DNA of 64,000 nt from NCBI RefSeq assembly GCF_014842925.1, contig NZ_JACYXJ010000003.1:434001-498000 (forward strand), in the 5' to 3' direction. The translations under genes were made by a program, and so were the position numbers. The DNA comes from Roseibium polysiphoniae (lineage in GTDB: Bacteria; Pseudomonadota; Alphaproteobacteria; Rhizobiales; Stappiaceae). Below, in pieces: positions 25,670 to 34,154 of the stretch (position 1 is its first letter; each line of letters starts with the position of its first letter). The notes beneath the pieces were generated by a model. The model made no database searches. It saw only the letters and a list, made by a program, of their open reading frames with translations, and was not told the DNA's origin.

Positions 25670-27202
25670 ATGGCCGTTGATACGATTGCCACATCCAGGT
25701 CCTATATGACCAAACAGGTCACGAGCCTGAGCAAAACGCTGACGGAAAAGACCACGCAGCTTGCGACTGGCAAGGCTTCGACAACGTTTGGGGGTATCGG
25801 CAACAACCGTCTGCTCGATCTGGAACTTACGCAGAAGGTTGGGCAGATCGACTCTTACAAAGAGACAATTGTCAGCGCGAGCCTTCATATCGAGACATTG
25901 AACCTGACGCTCGAACGTCTGGAAGAGATACGCCGGGATGCGAAATCGGCTCTCGATCCCAATGAATTCGTGCTGCAGTCCGATGGGCAGACGCAATCCC
26001 AGGCCACTGCCGAGGTGCTGCTTTATGAAGTTGCCAATCTGTTGAACACGGAAGTGGCAGGTCATTACCTGTACGGCGGCAGTGATGCCTACTCCAATCC
26101 GGTGGCGGCCATTCAGGTCATTCTGGAAGGCGCGGATGGACTGGATGGCCTCAAGACGGTGATGGATGAATTTGCTCAGGCCAATCTCGGGGTCAATGAA
26201 AACGGCCGCCTCGATATTTCGTCATTGACGACCAACTACACACTTGGTGTTCCCACGGACTCCACCTTCACGATCACGGAAGACGGCGCGCACGACTTCG
26301 GTTTTGACATCTCGACGGTCACATCAAGCTTGAGCAACGTTGCGATCACGGGTCCAAGCGGCGGGGATCCAGACACCTTTGACGTCCAGTTCACCGGGCA
26401 ACCGACGTTGGGCGAAACGATTGCCGTCGAGTTCACCCTGCCGCCAGATCACACAGAGACCTTCACGATCGAACTCGAAGCGACATCCGGCGGTGGTGAG
26501 GGAGCCTTCGCGGTCGGCGCCGATCTTGAGGAAACGGCGGAAAACCTTCGGATAGCGATTTCCGAGGCTTTGGAAGAAGAGGCACAGACCAATCTGAAAG
26601 CCTTGTCGGACGATTGGGCGGCGGACAATTTCTTCGATACCTTTGGCGGCGTGGAGCCAATGCGGATCGATGGTCCGCCCTATGACACGGCTACAGCCCT
26701 AACGACAGGTGGCGCCACGACTGTGGCCTGGTACACCGGCGACAATTCCGCAACGACGAATGCGCGGGAAGACAAGAGTGCCGTGGTCGATACCAATCTC
26801 ACGGTCAACTACGGCGCGCGCGCAAATGAGCAGGGATTGACCGACTTGATGAAGTCGCTTGCGACCTTTGTCAGTGCAGATTTTTCCGCTGGAACGGATA
26901 ACGACAAGCTCTACCACGCCGCCCTTGCAACAGAGCTGCGCGCGGTTTTGGAGCCAGACACTGCAGATCAGTCTGGCATCGTTGATATTTCAACGGAAAT
27001 AGCCATCGCCCACCGGGCTGTCGAGAGCGCGGATGATCGGCATGATCAGATGAGGTCCAGCTATCTGACGACAATCGGCGAAATTGAAGGTGTCGACAAC
27101 GAGCTTCTGGCAGCGGAAATCCTTCAGCTTCAGACCAACATCGAGGCCTCCTACAGAGCATCTTCGATCGTTTATAACCTTAGCATCGTCGACTACCTCT
27201 AA
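25670..27202 (+). CDS. flgL: flagellar hook-associated protein 3 FlgL
   Basis: Second hook-filament junction protein, 510 residues, longer than the roughly 300-350 residues usual for FlgL. The flagellin-like N terminus (TKQVTSLSKTLTEKTTQLATGKASTTFGGI) and C terminus (LLAAEILQLQTNIEASYRASSIVYNLSIVDYL) identify it. The additional length is a central domain (about residues 180-400) rich in Asp, Thr and Ser. It starts 7 bases after the flgK stop, so translation is probably coupled. A bidirectional terminator follows. Confidence 0.9.
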   Translation: MAVDTIATSRSYMTKQVTSLSKTLTEKTTQLATGKASTTFGGIGNNRLLDLELTQKVGQIDSYKETIVSASLHIETLNLTLERLEEIRRDAKSALDPNEFVLQSDGQTQSQATAEVLLYEVANLLNTEVAGHYLYGGSDAYSNPVAAIQVILEGADGLDGLKTVMDEFAQANLGVNENGRLDISSLTTNYTLGVPTDSTFTITEDGAHDFGFDISTVTSSLSNVAITGPSGGDPDTFDVQFTGQPTLGETIAVEFTLPPDHTETFTIELEATSGGGEGAFAVGADLEETAENLRIAISEALEEEAQTNLKALSDDWAADNFFDTFGGVEPMRIDGPPYDTATALTTGGATTVAWYTGDNSATTNAREDKSAVVDTNLTVNYGARANEQGLTDLMKSLATFVSADFSAGTDNDKLYHAALATELRAVLEPDTADQSGIVDISTEIAIAHRAVESADDRHDQMRSSYLTTIGEIEGVDNELLAAEILQLQTNIEASYRASSIVYNLSIVDYL

Positions 27203-27240
27203 GGTCTTCGCAGCAAGGCTTTAGTCGAGATTGCAAACGA

Positions 27241-27277
27241 AAAAGACCGGCAGCTTCTGAGAAGATGCCGGTCTTTT
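27241..27277. terminator. bidirectional terminator between flgL and flaF
   Basis: Hairpin with arms AAAAGACCGGC and GCCGGTCTTTT. It ends both the plus-strand flgE-K-L unit and the minus-strand flbT-flaF unit, which converge here with about 100 bases between stops. Confidence 0.88.
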
Positions 27278-27300
27278 GTTTTGATCTAAGCTCTGCGTTC

Positions 27301-27675
27301 TTACTCGGCTTGCGCCCGAAGACCTTCCGCAATGTTGCGGTTTATGGAAATCAGTGTCGCCAGTTTTTCCGGAACGGGGTCAATCATGATCGCCATTGTG
27401 TGTTTGAAGACAAACACGCCAAGAGACGCCAAATTGTTCTTGATGTCTTGGGGAAGCTGGCTTTCGGCACTCGTGGCTGAAGTTGCCAGGATCGTCCATA
27501 GCTTCCGGTTATACGCAAGCGCCTCGTCCTTTTCGGCGAAGGAGCTTTCTTCCCATTCATCCTTGATCAACTGAAGTCGCGCTGCCGCCTTCATCAGAAG
27601 GGTTGCTTCCAGTTCCCTCGGTGACACCGCCACCTGACTCGTCTTCTGGTAAGCCTGCGCTGCCTGTTTGTACAT
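27301..27675 (-). CDS. flaF: flagellin biosynthesis regulator FlaF
   Basis: A 124-residue FlaF protein. The start MYKQAAQAYQKTSQ followed by SPRELEATLLMKAAARLQ is the family signature. In Caulobacter FlaF promotes flagellin synthesis and secretion, opposing FlbT. The first 119 bases lie inside the 3' end of flbT in another frame, with GAGAGG about 10 bases before the ATG as ribosome site. Both products therefore come from one message behind the flagellin genes. Confidence 0.93.
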   Translation of the reverse strand: MYKQAAQAYQKTSQVAVSPRELEATLLMKAAARLQLIKDEWEESSFAEKDEALAYNRKLWTILATSATSAESQLPQDIKNNLASLGVFVFKHTMAIMIDPVPEKLATLISINRNIAEGLRAQAE

Positions 27676-28051
27676 GGCCGATCAGCGTCCTCTCGTACTC
27701 GATAAGCTTACGTGCTTCTTTCAGGGCTTTATAAAAGGCACCGGTTATTATCGAGTTACTAATCCGTGTGACATATGGGATTGTACTCGGCGCGGCCTTT
27801 ACGATATCATTTACAAGAGTGAAGTAATTATCCTGAATTCTGTCTACTTCACTTGAAAGATACATCAGTTGAACGGCCAGGTAGACGCGTTTGGCAGGTG
27901 TATCCGCGGTGGCCGGCGTGAGAATGTCTTTCTCTCGCAGGATTGGCGCCTGGCCTTCTATAAACAGTCGGGTTCTTTGATTGTCATTGGTGATGATTGA
28001 ATCACCGATGATTATCCGCTCACCCGGTTTAAGCTCGACCTTGAGCGCCAT
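27557..28051 (-). CDS. flbT: flagellin mRNA regulator FlbT
   Basis: A 164-residue FlbT protein starting MALKVELKPGERIIIGDSIITN, with GGAGG 7 bases upstream. FlbT in Caulobacter binds the 5' leader of flagellin mRNA and promotes its decay when the hook is unfinished. The conserved domain ends near residue 128 (EARKLIEYERTLIGH). The last 35 or so residues are Gly/Ser/Glu-rich and are encoded in an alternate frame of flaF; family members are usually about 140-150 residues. It lies about 90 bases downstream of a flagellin gene. Confidence 0.93.
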   Translation of the reverse strand: MALKVELKPGERIIIGDSIITNDNQRTRLFIEGQAPILREKDILTPATADTPAKRVYLAVQLMYLSSEVDRIQDNYFTLVNDIVKAAPSTIPYVTRISNSIITGAFYKALKEARKLIEYERTLIGHVQTGSAGLPEDESGGGVTEGTGSNPSDEGGSATSVDQG

Positions 28052-28141
28052 TCCTTGACCTCCACCTGCAAAGTATCCGGCAGCAATATTGCGCAACAGT
28101 TAACGCGCAAACCAGAAACCTTAACGTATTTTCTGCTGTTT

Positions 28142-29650
28142 TTAACCGAAGAGGCTAAGCACGCTCTGCTCGGCCTGGTTGGCGAGAGACAGGGCGGTCG
28201 AAGACAGCTGTTGACGTGTCTGAAGAGCAAGCATGTTCGCGCCTTCCTCGTTCATGTCAGCAATTGTCAGTGCGCCAGCGCCGACCTCAAGCGTGTTGAT
28301 AAGCTCTTCGGTGAAACTCGTTCTGATCTCGACGGTCGACAGGCTCGTACCTAGTTCGCCAGCCGCAGAGCGTAATTCATCTAGTGCCGAGTTGATCGCC
28401 TGAAGAACACGCTCGATATCGGTGTCGTCTTTGAAGCCGGAGTCGGTGGCTGTCAGGTTTACGGTGCCGTCCGTCGTCGCGAAGTCATCAATGTTGAAGT
28501 CATCGTTGCTGCTGGTAATTGCCCAGGAAACATCGCCGACCATGGAAATGCTGCCAGATGCAAAATTCGCATCGAGACCCTTGATCGATTTGATCAGGCT
28601 GACAAGATCGCTGACGGTCGTGTCGTCATCGATCTCGATCGAGGCGGCTTCGAAGCCATTGCCGTCGGTGATGTAGAGGACGTCATCAACTTCAAATCCG
28701 CCGGAAGAGGTCAAGGTTGCGGCAGCTGTCATGACCGAGGTCGCGAGCGTGGTTGATCCCGCGCCGATGCCACCGTTTGTCGCTGTGCCGCCGCCTGAAG
28801 TGTCTTTCGATATCGAAAGTGTATAGGCCGGATTGAGGCCGGAAGTTATCGTAATTTCGTCGTCTGTTTCGTCAAAAGAGGCCTTGATGCCTTGCACGTC
28901 ATTGAGAGCATTGACGTAATCTTGGACTGTCTCAATCTGGCCGGCGCCGGTTCCAACTGTGAATGTTGTGGGCGGGTTTACACCGTCTGAAACAGTTACA
29001 ATATCGCCGTTTTCCCAGTCCGGGAGATCGGAGAGATTGGAAGAAGCCTGCAGTGTAGATAGATCAAGGGTAGTTGACCCACTTGCAACCGTAAACGACG
29101 AAGTTGCGCCAGCACCGTTTTCAAGATCTGAAAGCGCAAGGCCCGTCGAAAGCGTGGTGTCGGTGAAATCTACCGGATCAACCGTGAGGTTCGAGGTGCT
29201 GTCTTCGTTGAAGATCACCTGGAGTTCATTGCCAAGACCAGCGAGAAGGTTCTTGCCCTTATAGTCGGAATCCCGTGCGAGATCCTCGATTTGCTCGAGA
29301 ATGTCATTGTATTGCTCGGTGTAGGTCTTGCGCTGGTATTCGCTTTGGGTCTGAAGCGCCTGGTTGGCGATGGCCTTTGCAGACTCGACCAGCCGGGTGA
29401 TGCCGGTGAGGCCGTCGTCTGCGGCGCGGATCGTCTGAACCGCCTGTCCCATGTTGTCGAGCAAGTTTGCCAGATCGCTTGCGCGATCATTCAGGCCAGC
29501 TGCCGTAAAAAATGAATTCGGATTGTCCAGGGCCGAGTTGACCTTGAGGCCGGTTGCCAGCCGGTTTTGGGTCGTCGACTGAAGCTTGGCCGTGCTTTTC
29601 AAGGAGAGCAAGTTTTCCCGAACGGCACTAGAAAGGACAATATCGCTCAT
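28142..29650 (-). CDS. flagellin (long paralogue 1)
   Basis: Filament subunit of 502 residues. The N-terminal D0/D1 (LSLKSTAKLQSTTQNRLATGLKVNSALDNPNSFFTA) and C-terminal D0 (NMLALQTRQQLSSTALSLANQAEQSVLSLFG) are typical of alphaproteobacterial flagellins. The central domain (about 165-420) is Thr/Ser/Asp-rich and about 115 residues longer than in the two short paralogues. The ribosome site is weak (GGTG only) compared with paralogues 2-4, hinting at lower or controlled translation. It is the flagellin gene closest to flbT-flaF, with no terminator between. Confidence 0.93.
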   Translation of the reverse strand: MSDIVLSSAVRENLLSLKSTAKLQSTTQNRLATGLKVNSALDNPNSFFTAAGLNDRASDLANLLDNMGQAVQTIRAADDGLTGITRLVESAKAIANQALQTQSEYQRKTYTEQYNDILEQIEDLARDSDYKGKNLLAGLGNELQVIFNEDSTSNLTVDPVDFTDTTLSTGLALSDLENGAGATSSFTVASGSTTLDLSTLQASSNLSDLPDWENGDIVTVSDGVNPPTTFTVGTGAGQIETVQDYVNALNDVQGIKASFDETDDEITITSGLNPAYTLSISKDTSGGGTATNGGIGAGSTTLATSVMTAAATLTSSGGFEVDDVLYITDGNGFEAASIEIDDDTTVSDLVSLIKSIKGLDANFASGSISMVGDVSWAITSSNDDFNIDDFATTDGTVNLTATDSGFKDDTDIERVLQAINSALDELRSAAGELGTSLSTVEIRTSFTEELINTLEVGAGALTIADMNEEGANMLALQTRQQLSSTALSLANQAEQSVLSLFG

Positions 29651-29870
29651 CTGGGGTCACCACATCATTTACAGGCGCCTTAATCGAAAGGCTTACGTTT
29701 CCAATACCTTCGGCTGAAGGTGATTGGAGCGAAGTGTAAATGGAAAGTTAACCGCCAGTGCACCTGTTAATGGTTTGGTAGGAAGAGTTACCAAAAACTT
29801 TCTTTTAACTATCTGGAAATAAAGGGAAAAATTTGAAGGTAATTTGGGCGTTGGAGCGAAAAACGCCGAA

Positions 29871-29895
29871 AACGGCGAGGCAAAGCCCCGCCGTT
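29871..29895 (-). terminator. terminator of flagellin gene 2
   Basis: Hairpin with arms AACGGCG and CGCCGTT, 43 bases downstream of the minus-strand stop at 29938. The minus-strand RNA continues into U-rich sequence. The 287-base gap to flagellin gene 1 therefore probably holds that gene's own promoter; a degenerate CtrA-like TTAA-N7-GTAG lies near 29768. Confidence 0.75.
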
Positions 29896-29937
29896 CCTGA
29901 GTGTCAGCCGGTGAGTCGTGCGTTCGACTGATTCTTC

Positions 29938-31443
29938 TTAGAAGAGGGATAGTACCGTCTGATCCGCCTGAGAAGCGAAGGAGAGGGACGTTGATGCGAG
30001 CTGCTGGCGTGTCTGAAGAGCCAGAAGGTTCGCGCCTTCTTCGTTGGTATCAGCCAGAGTCAGCAATCCTGCACCTTCAACGAGCGTGTTGACCATCGAC
30101 TTGGTATAATCCTGCCGAATTTCCACGGTCGAGAGATTGGTACCAAACTCGGATGCCTGAGCCCGCAGGTTTTCGAGAGCATTGTTCAACTTGTCGACGA
30201 CGCGATTGATGTCGTTGTCAGTTGCGAACCCGCTATCAGTTAGAGCTGCTATCGTGACCCCATCGGCATCTGCAGTAAACGCCGATGCATTGAAGTCGGC
30301 ATTGTCACTGGTGAGATACAAGTCGGTCTCGCTCTCCAGAGCCAGTTTACCTGTGGTCGTGTTGAAGGAGGCGCTTACACCAGCGAAATCATCGATGAAA
30401 GTTGTCAGATCATCGATGGTTGTGTCTTCTTCAACTTCAAGAGAGCCCAGTTCGAAGTTGTTGCCGTCAGTCAGGGTGATGGTGTCACCAACCTTATAGG
30501 AGCCTGAATCCGACAAGTTAGTCGTCAATGCCGTAAATTTGGTTGCAGCGAGCGTTGATAGGGTTGCTGTACCGGAGCCGGTGCCGGCGCCGTCATTACG
30601 CAAGCTCAGGTCGTCGTTTGAGACGATTGTCAAGGTGCCGGTTGCTTCATCAAATTCGGCGCTCACGCCGGCGGTATCCTCAATTTGGTTTATGAGGTCC
30701 TGAACCGTCGTATCCGAGGCTACGGTTACCGTAGATCCTGCAATTTGCGCTGATGCCGTCGTTCCATCGTGGAGGCTTATGTTGTTGCCGACATTGAAGG
30801 CTGTAGAGTCGCTCAGAAGAGAGCTTGAGTTAAGGGTTGTTGTGCCGTCAGTCAGAACAAATGTGGCTTCACCACCTTCGAGTTGGAAGGATGTTGCGCC
30901 GCCTTGACCTTCGACAAGGTCAGACAGGTTGAGCCCGGTTGACAAGGCTGCGTCTGTGTAATCAACAGCGCCGATCTTCAATTTGGAAGTGGCATCTTCG
31001 TTGAAGATTGTTGTGAGATCGTTTCCGTCGCCAGCAAGAAGGTTCTTGCCCTTATAGGAAGAATCCTTGGCAACGTCTTCAATCTGCTCGAGCAGATTGT
31101 TGTACTGCGCTGCAAACTTTGCGCGTTCGTACTGGCTCTGTGTCTGGAGCGCCTGATTGGCCTTCGCCTTTGCAGACTCGACCAGATCGGTGATGGTCTG
31201 AATACCTTCATCGGCTGCTTTGATCGTCTGCAGCGACTGACCCATGTCTTCCAGAAGATTGTTGAGGTCACTCGCACGGGAATCAAGTCCAGATGCCGTG
31301 AAGAAGGAATTCGGATTGTCGAGCGCTGAGTTCACCTTCAGACCGGTCGCCAGTTTGTTCTGGACGCCGGACATCATATCCGCGGTTGACTGAAGTGTGA
31401 GGAGGTTCTGCCGCACTCCGGCGGAGAGGGTGATGCTATCCAC
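29938..31443 (-). CDS. flagellin (long paralogue 2)
   Basis: Filament subunit of 501 residues with the same long central domain type as paralogue 1. Conserved ends are NLLTLQSTADMMSGVQNKLA and NLLALQTRQQLASTSLSFAS. Translation starts at GTG (31443), since no in-frame ATG precedes DSITLS; a strong purine tract AGGAAAGGGA lies upstream. Its leader shares GGACCCAGGAA-x-GGG with flagellin 3. A perfect CtrA box lies about 110 bases upstream of the start codon. Confidence 0.93.
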   Translation of the reverse strand: MDSITLSAGVRQNLLTLQSTADMMSGVQNKLATGLKVNSALDNPNSFFTASGLDSRASDLNNLLEDMGQSLQTIKAADEGIQTITDLVESAKAKANQALQTQSQYERAKFAAQYNNLLEQIEDVAKDSSYKGKNLLAGDGNDLTTIFNEDATSKLKIGAVDYTDAALSTGLNLSDLVEGQGGATSFQLEGGEATFVLTDGTTTLNSSSLLSDSTAFNVGNNISLHDGTTASAQIAGSTVTVASDTTVQDLINQIEDTAGVSAEFDEATGTLTIVSNDDLSLRNDGAGTGSGTATLSTLAATKFTALTTNLSDSGSYKVGDTITLTDGNNFELGSLEVEEDTTIDDLTTFIDDFAGVSASFNTTTGKLALESETDLYLTSDNADFNASAFTADADGVTIAALTDSGFATDNDINRVVDKLNNALENLRAQASEFGTNLSTVEIRQDYTKSMVNTLVEGAGLLTLADTNEEGANLLALQTRQQLASTSLSFASQADQTVLSLF

Positions 31444-31553
31444 TTGTGTTCCCTTTCCTGGGTCCCAAAATTTGATCCGCTCGTCCTGAGCAGCTTGATT
31501 AGGATCATCTTCTGTTAACCCTAATCAATGGTTAATCAGTCGCACTTTTAGGG

Positions 31554-31568
31554 TTAATGACTGGTTAA
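31554..31568 (-). promoter_or_regulatory. CtrA box upstream of flagellin gene 2
   Basis: TTAA-TGACTGG-TTAA is an exact match to the CtrA consensus TTAA-N7-TTAA. It lies in the 237-base gap between two flagellin genes, 111 bases before the GTG start of paralogue 2. Two more TTAA half-sites are nearby (31514-31517 and 31532-31535). Confidence 0.65.
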
Positions 31569-31625
31569 CGCATTGAATAAGATGACTTTTGTGGGGGAAG
31601 GGGAGGGATGCTGTCGCCATGGCAC

Positions 31626-31657
31626 AAAAAAACGGCAGGCCGCTGGGGCCCGCCGTT
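31626..31657 (-). terminator. terminator of flagellin gene 3
   Basis: Hairpin with outer arms AACGGC and GCCGTT extended by GGGCC/GGCC pairing, followed in minus-strand RNA by a run of at least seven U. It lies 24 bases after the stop of flagellin 3. Confidence 0.85.
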
Positions 31658-31680
31658 CATGGTGTCGGTATCTGCGTTTC

Positions 31681-32814
31681 TTAGAAGAGACGCAGAACGT
31701 TCTGATCCGCCTGGGATGCCAGAGAAAGCGAGGTTGAGGCCAGAGACTGCTGGGTCTGCAGAGCCAGCAGGTTCGCGCCTTCCTCATTGGTGTCAGCGAG
31801 CGTCAGCATGCCGGCACCTTCTTCCAACGTGTTGATGATGTCGTTGGTGAAGCTCTGACGGCTTTCCACGATGGACAGGTTGGTACCGAATGTGGAGGCC
31901 TGCGCACGAAGTGTGTCTTGTGCGCTCTTCAAGCTGGACAACGCTGCATCGATATCGCTGTCGCTGGCGAAGCCTGAATCGTCGCCGTCTGTGTCGGCGA
32001 CGGTCAAGCTACCGCTCGAATCCGAGCTCAGCACGAAGTCGGAAGTGACTGTGATAACTCCGGCGGCGTAGGCCGTGCTTACACCATCGATACCATCATA
32101 GAGGTCTTCCAGATCACCAATGGTCGTGTCAGCTTCAACTGTGATGGATCCGACTTCTGTACCGTTGACGTCGGTCAACGAGATGACGTCACCTTCTGCA
32201 ATGGATGCAGAATCTGTCAATAGAGAGGTCGTGGTTGCACCAGCAGAACCGACTGTAGCAGTCGTCGTGCCTTCAGTGGCTTCAGTCAAGTCTGACAGAG
32301 CAAGACCAGTGGATGACGACGAGTCGGTGTAGTCGACCGCTGAAATTGACAGACTGGAAGAACCGTCTTCGTTGAAGGTCACCGAGAGGTCGTTACCCGT
32401 GCCACCCAGGAGGTTCTTGCCCTTGTAGCCGCTGTCCTTTGCGATGTCCTCAATCTGCGTAAGGAGTTCGTTGTACTCTTCTGCGTATTGAGCGCGTTCG
32501 GATTGGCTGGACGTCTGGGAAGCCTGGTTGGCTTTTGCCTTGGCCGCATCGACGAGGTCTGAGATTGCCTCAATTCCCTTGTCAGCCGCCTGCAGGGTCT
32601 GAACCGACTGGCCCATGTCATCCAGCAGGGAAGACAGATCGCTTGCGCGGTTTTCCAAACCCTTTGCGGTGAAGAAAGAGTTCGGATTGTCGAGGGCGGA
32701 GTTTACGCTCTTGCCTGTCGACAATTTTTCCTGAACGCCGCTCATCAGTTGAGAGGTCGCCTGCAGTGCGTTCAGATTGGAACGCACGGCGCTGGAAAGT
32801 GTAATGTCAGCCAT
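31681..32814 (-). CDS. flagellin (short paralogue 3)
   Basis: Filament subunit of 377 residues starting MADITLSSAVRSNLNAL at 32814, with AAAGGA 7 bases upstream; a longer frame to 32841 is less likely. Conserved N-terminal and C-terminal D0/D1 domains flank a central domain shared closely with paralogue 4. The C terminus reads QTQQSLASTSLSLAS where the long paralogues have QTRQQL. Two long DNA stretches identical to paralogue 4 point to recent gene conversion or duplication. Confidence 0.93.
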   Translation of the reverse strand: MADITLSSAVRSNLNALQATSQLMSGVQEKLSTGKSVNSALDNPNSFFTAKGLENRASDLSSLLDDMGQSVQTLQAADKGIEAISDLVDAAKAKANQASQTSSQSERAQYAEEYNELLTQIEDIAKDSGYKGKNLLGGTGNDLSVTFNEDGSSSLSISAVDYTDSSSSTGLALSDLTEATEGTTTATVGSAGATTTSLLTDSASIAEGDVISLTDVNGTEVGSITVEADTTIGDLEDLYDGIDGVSTAYAAGVITVTSDFVLSSDSSGSLTVADTDGDDSGFASDSDIDAALSSLKSAQDTLRAQASTFGTNLSIVESRQSFTNDIINTLEEGAGMLTLADTNEEGANLLALQTQQSLASTSLSLASQADQNVLRLF

Positions 32815-32820
32815 TTCTAG

Positions 32821-32862
32821 ATCCTTTCTAGGATTACTCAAAACAGGACCCTTCCTGGGTCC
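32821..32862 (-). promoter_or_regulatory. tandem hairpins in the flagellin 3 mRNA leader
   Basis: In minus-strand RNA a first stem GGACCC/GGGTCC (32846-32862) with a 5-base loop is followed by ATCCT-AGAA-AGGAT (32821-32834). The Shine-Dalgarno AAAGGA lies mostly in the right arm of the second stem, 6 bases before the ATG, so folding would hide it. This is a plausible target for FlbT/FlaF control; binding is not shown. Confidence 0.55.
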
Positions 32863-32951
32863 GACAGGCTGACAATGGCGTTCGGGTGGTAACGGTTTGT
32901 AAAGAAGTATGGTTAGTGGAAGTTAACCTTAATAGATTGTTTCTTTTAAGA

Positions 32952-32982
32952 AAAACGGCGCGCCGCAAGAGCGCACCGTTTA
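32952..32982 (-). terminator. terminator of flagellin gene 4
   Basis: Hairpin with arms AAACGG and CCGTTT extended by GCGC pairing, followed by U-rich sequence in the minus-strand RNA, 21 bases after the stop of flagellin 4. A degenerate CtrA-like site GTAA-N7-TAAA lies next to it (near 32888), upstream of flagellin 3. Confidence 0.8.
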
Positions 32983-33003
32983 AGTTGTTGAGGTTTGCGT
33001 ATC

Positions 33004-34137
33004 TTAGAAGAGGCGCAGTACGTTTTGGTCAGCCTGAGCCGCCAGCGAGAGCGAGGTAGAAGCCAGAGACTGCTGTGTCTGCAGAGCCAGCAGGTTCGCG
33101 CCTTCCTCGTTGGTGTCTGCCAGCGTCAGTTTGCCGGCGCCTTCTTCCAATGTGTTGATGATCGCATTGGTGAAGTCCTGGCGACCTTCCACGATCGACA
33201 GGTTTGTACCGAAGGTGGATGCCTGCGAGCGAAGCGTGTCTTGTGCGCTCTTCAAGCTGGACAGCGCTGCATCGATATCGCTGTCGCTGGCGAAGCCTGA
33301 ATCGTCGCCGTCTGTGTCGGCCACGGTCAGGGACCCTGACGAATCCGAGCTCAGCACGAAATCGGAAGTGACTGTGACCACTCCGGCGGCGTAGGCCGTG
33401 CTTACACCATCGATACCATCATAGAGGTCTTCCAGATCACCAATGGTCGTGTCTGCCTCGACGGTGAGCGAGCCGACTTCCGCACCATTGACGTCAGTCA
33501 GCGTGATGACGTCGCCTTCTGCGATGGATGCAGAATCTGTCAATAGAGAGGTCGTGGTTGCACCAGCAGAACCGACTGTAGCAGTCGTCGTGCCTTCAGT
33601 TGCAACAGTCAAGTCGGAGAGGTTCAGACCTGTCGAGGAAGACGTGTCTGTATAGTCGACCGAGGAAATGCTCAGGCTAGAAGAGCCGTCTTCGTTGAAG
33701 GTCACCGAGAGGTCGTTACCGGTGCCGCCAAGGAGGTTCTTGCCACCGTAGCCACTGTCCTTCGCGATGTCCTCAATCTGGGTCATCAGCTCATTGTACT
33801 CTTCTGCGTACTGAGCACGTTCGGACTGGCTGGAAGTTTGCTGGGCCTGGTTTGCCTTCGCTTTTGCGGAGTCAACCAGATCAGAGATTGCCTCAATCCC
33901 CTTGTCCGCTGCTTTAAGCGTCTGAACCGACTGCCCCATGTCGTCGAGCAGGGTGGACAGATCGCTTGCCCGGTTTTCCAGGCCCTTTGCAGTGAAGAAA
34001 GAGTTCGGGTTGTCGAGGGCCGAATTGACCTTCTTGCCTGTCGACAGTTTTTCCTGGACGCCGCTCATCAGCTGCGAGGTCGCCTGAAGAGAGTTCAAGT
34101 TGTTGCGCACTGCGCTTGAAAGAGTAATGCCACCCAT
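33004..34137 (-). CDS. flagellin (short paralogue 4)
   Basis: Filament subunit of 377 residues starting MGGITLSSAVRNNLNSL at 34137, with GAAGGA about 8 bases upstream. It is the closest relative of paralogue 3: same length, matching central domain, same QTQQSLASTSLSLA end. Most differences lie in the ends at synonymous positions. It is the first of the four tandem flagellin genes and has its own terminator. Confidence 0.93.
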   Translation of the reverse strand: MGGITLSSAVRNNLNSLQATSQLMSGVQEKLSTGKKVNSALDNPNSFFTAKGLENRASDLSTLLDDMGQSVQTLKAADKGIEAISDLVDSAKAKANQAQQTSSQSERAQYAEEYNELMTQIEDIAKDSGYGGKNLLGGTGNDLSVTFNEDGSSSLSISSVDYTDTSSSTGLNLSDLTVATEGTTTATVGSAGATTTSLLTDSASIAEGDVITLTDVNGAEVGSLTVEADTTIGDLEDLYDGIDGVSTAYAAGVVTVTSDFVLSSDSSGSLTVADTDGDDSGFASDSDIDAALSSLKSAQDTLRSQASTFGTNLSIVEGRQDFTNAIINTLEEGAGKLTLADTNEEGANLLALQTQQSLASTSLSLAAQADQNVLRLF

Positions 34138-34138
34138 T

Positions 34139-34154
34139 ACAGAGTTCCTTCTGT
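34139..34154 (-). promoter_or_regulatory. hairpin around the flagellin 4 ribosome site
   Basis: In minus-strand RNA the sequence ACAGA-AGGAAC-TCTGT forms a 5-bp stem with the Shine-Dalgarno AAGGA in and next to the loop, directly before the start codon. It differs in sequence from the flagellin 3 leader but puts the ribosome site in a similar structured setting. Confidence 0.45.
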
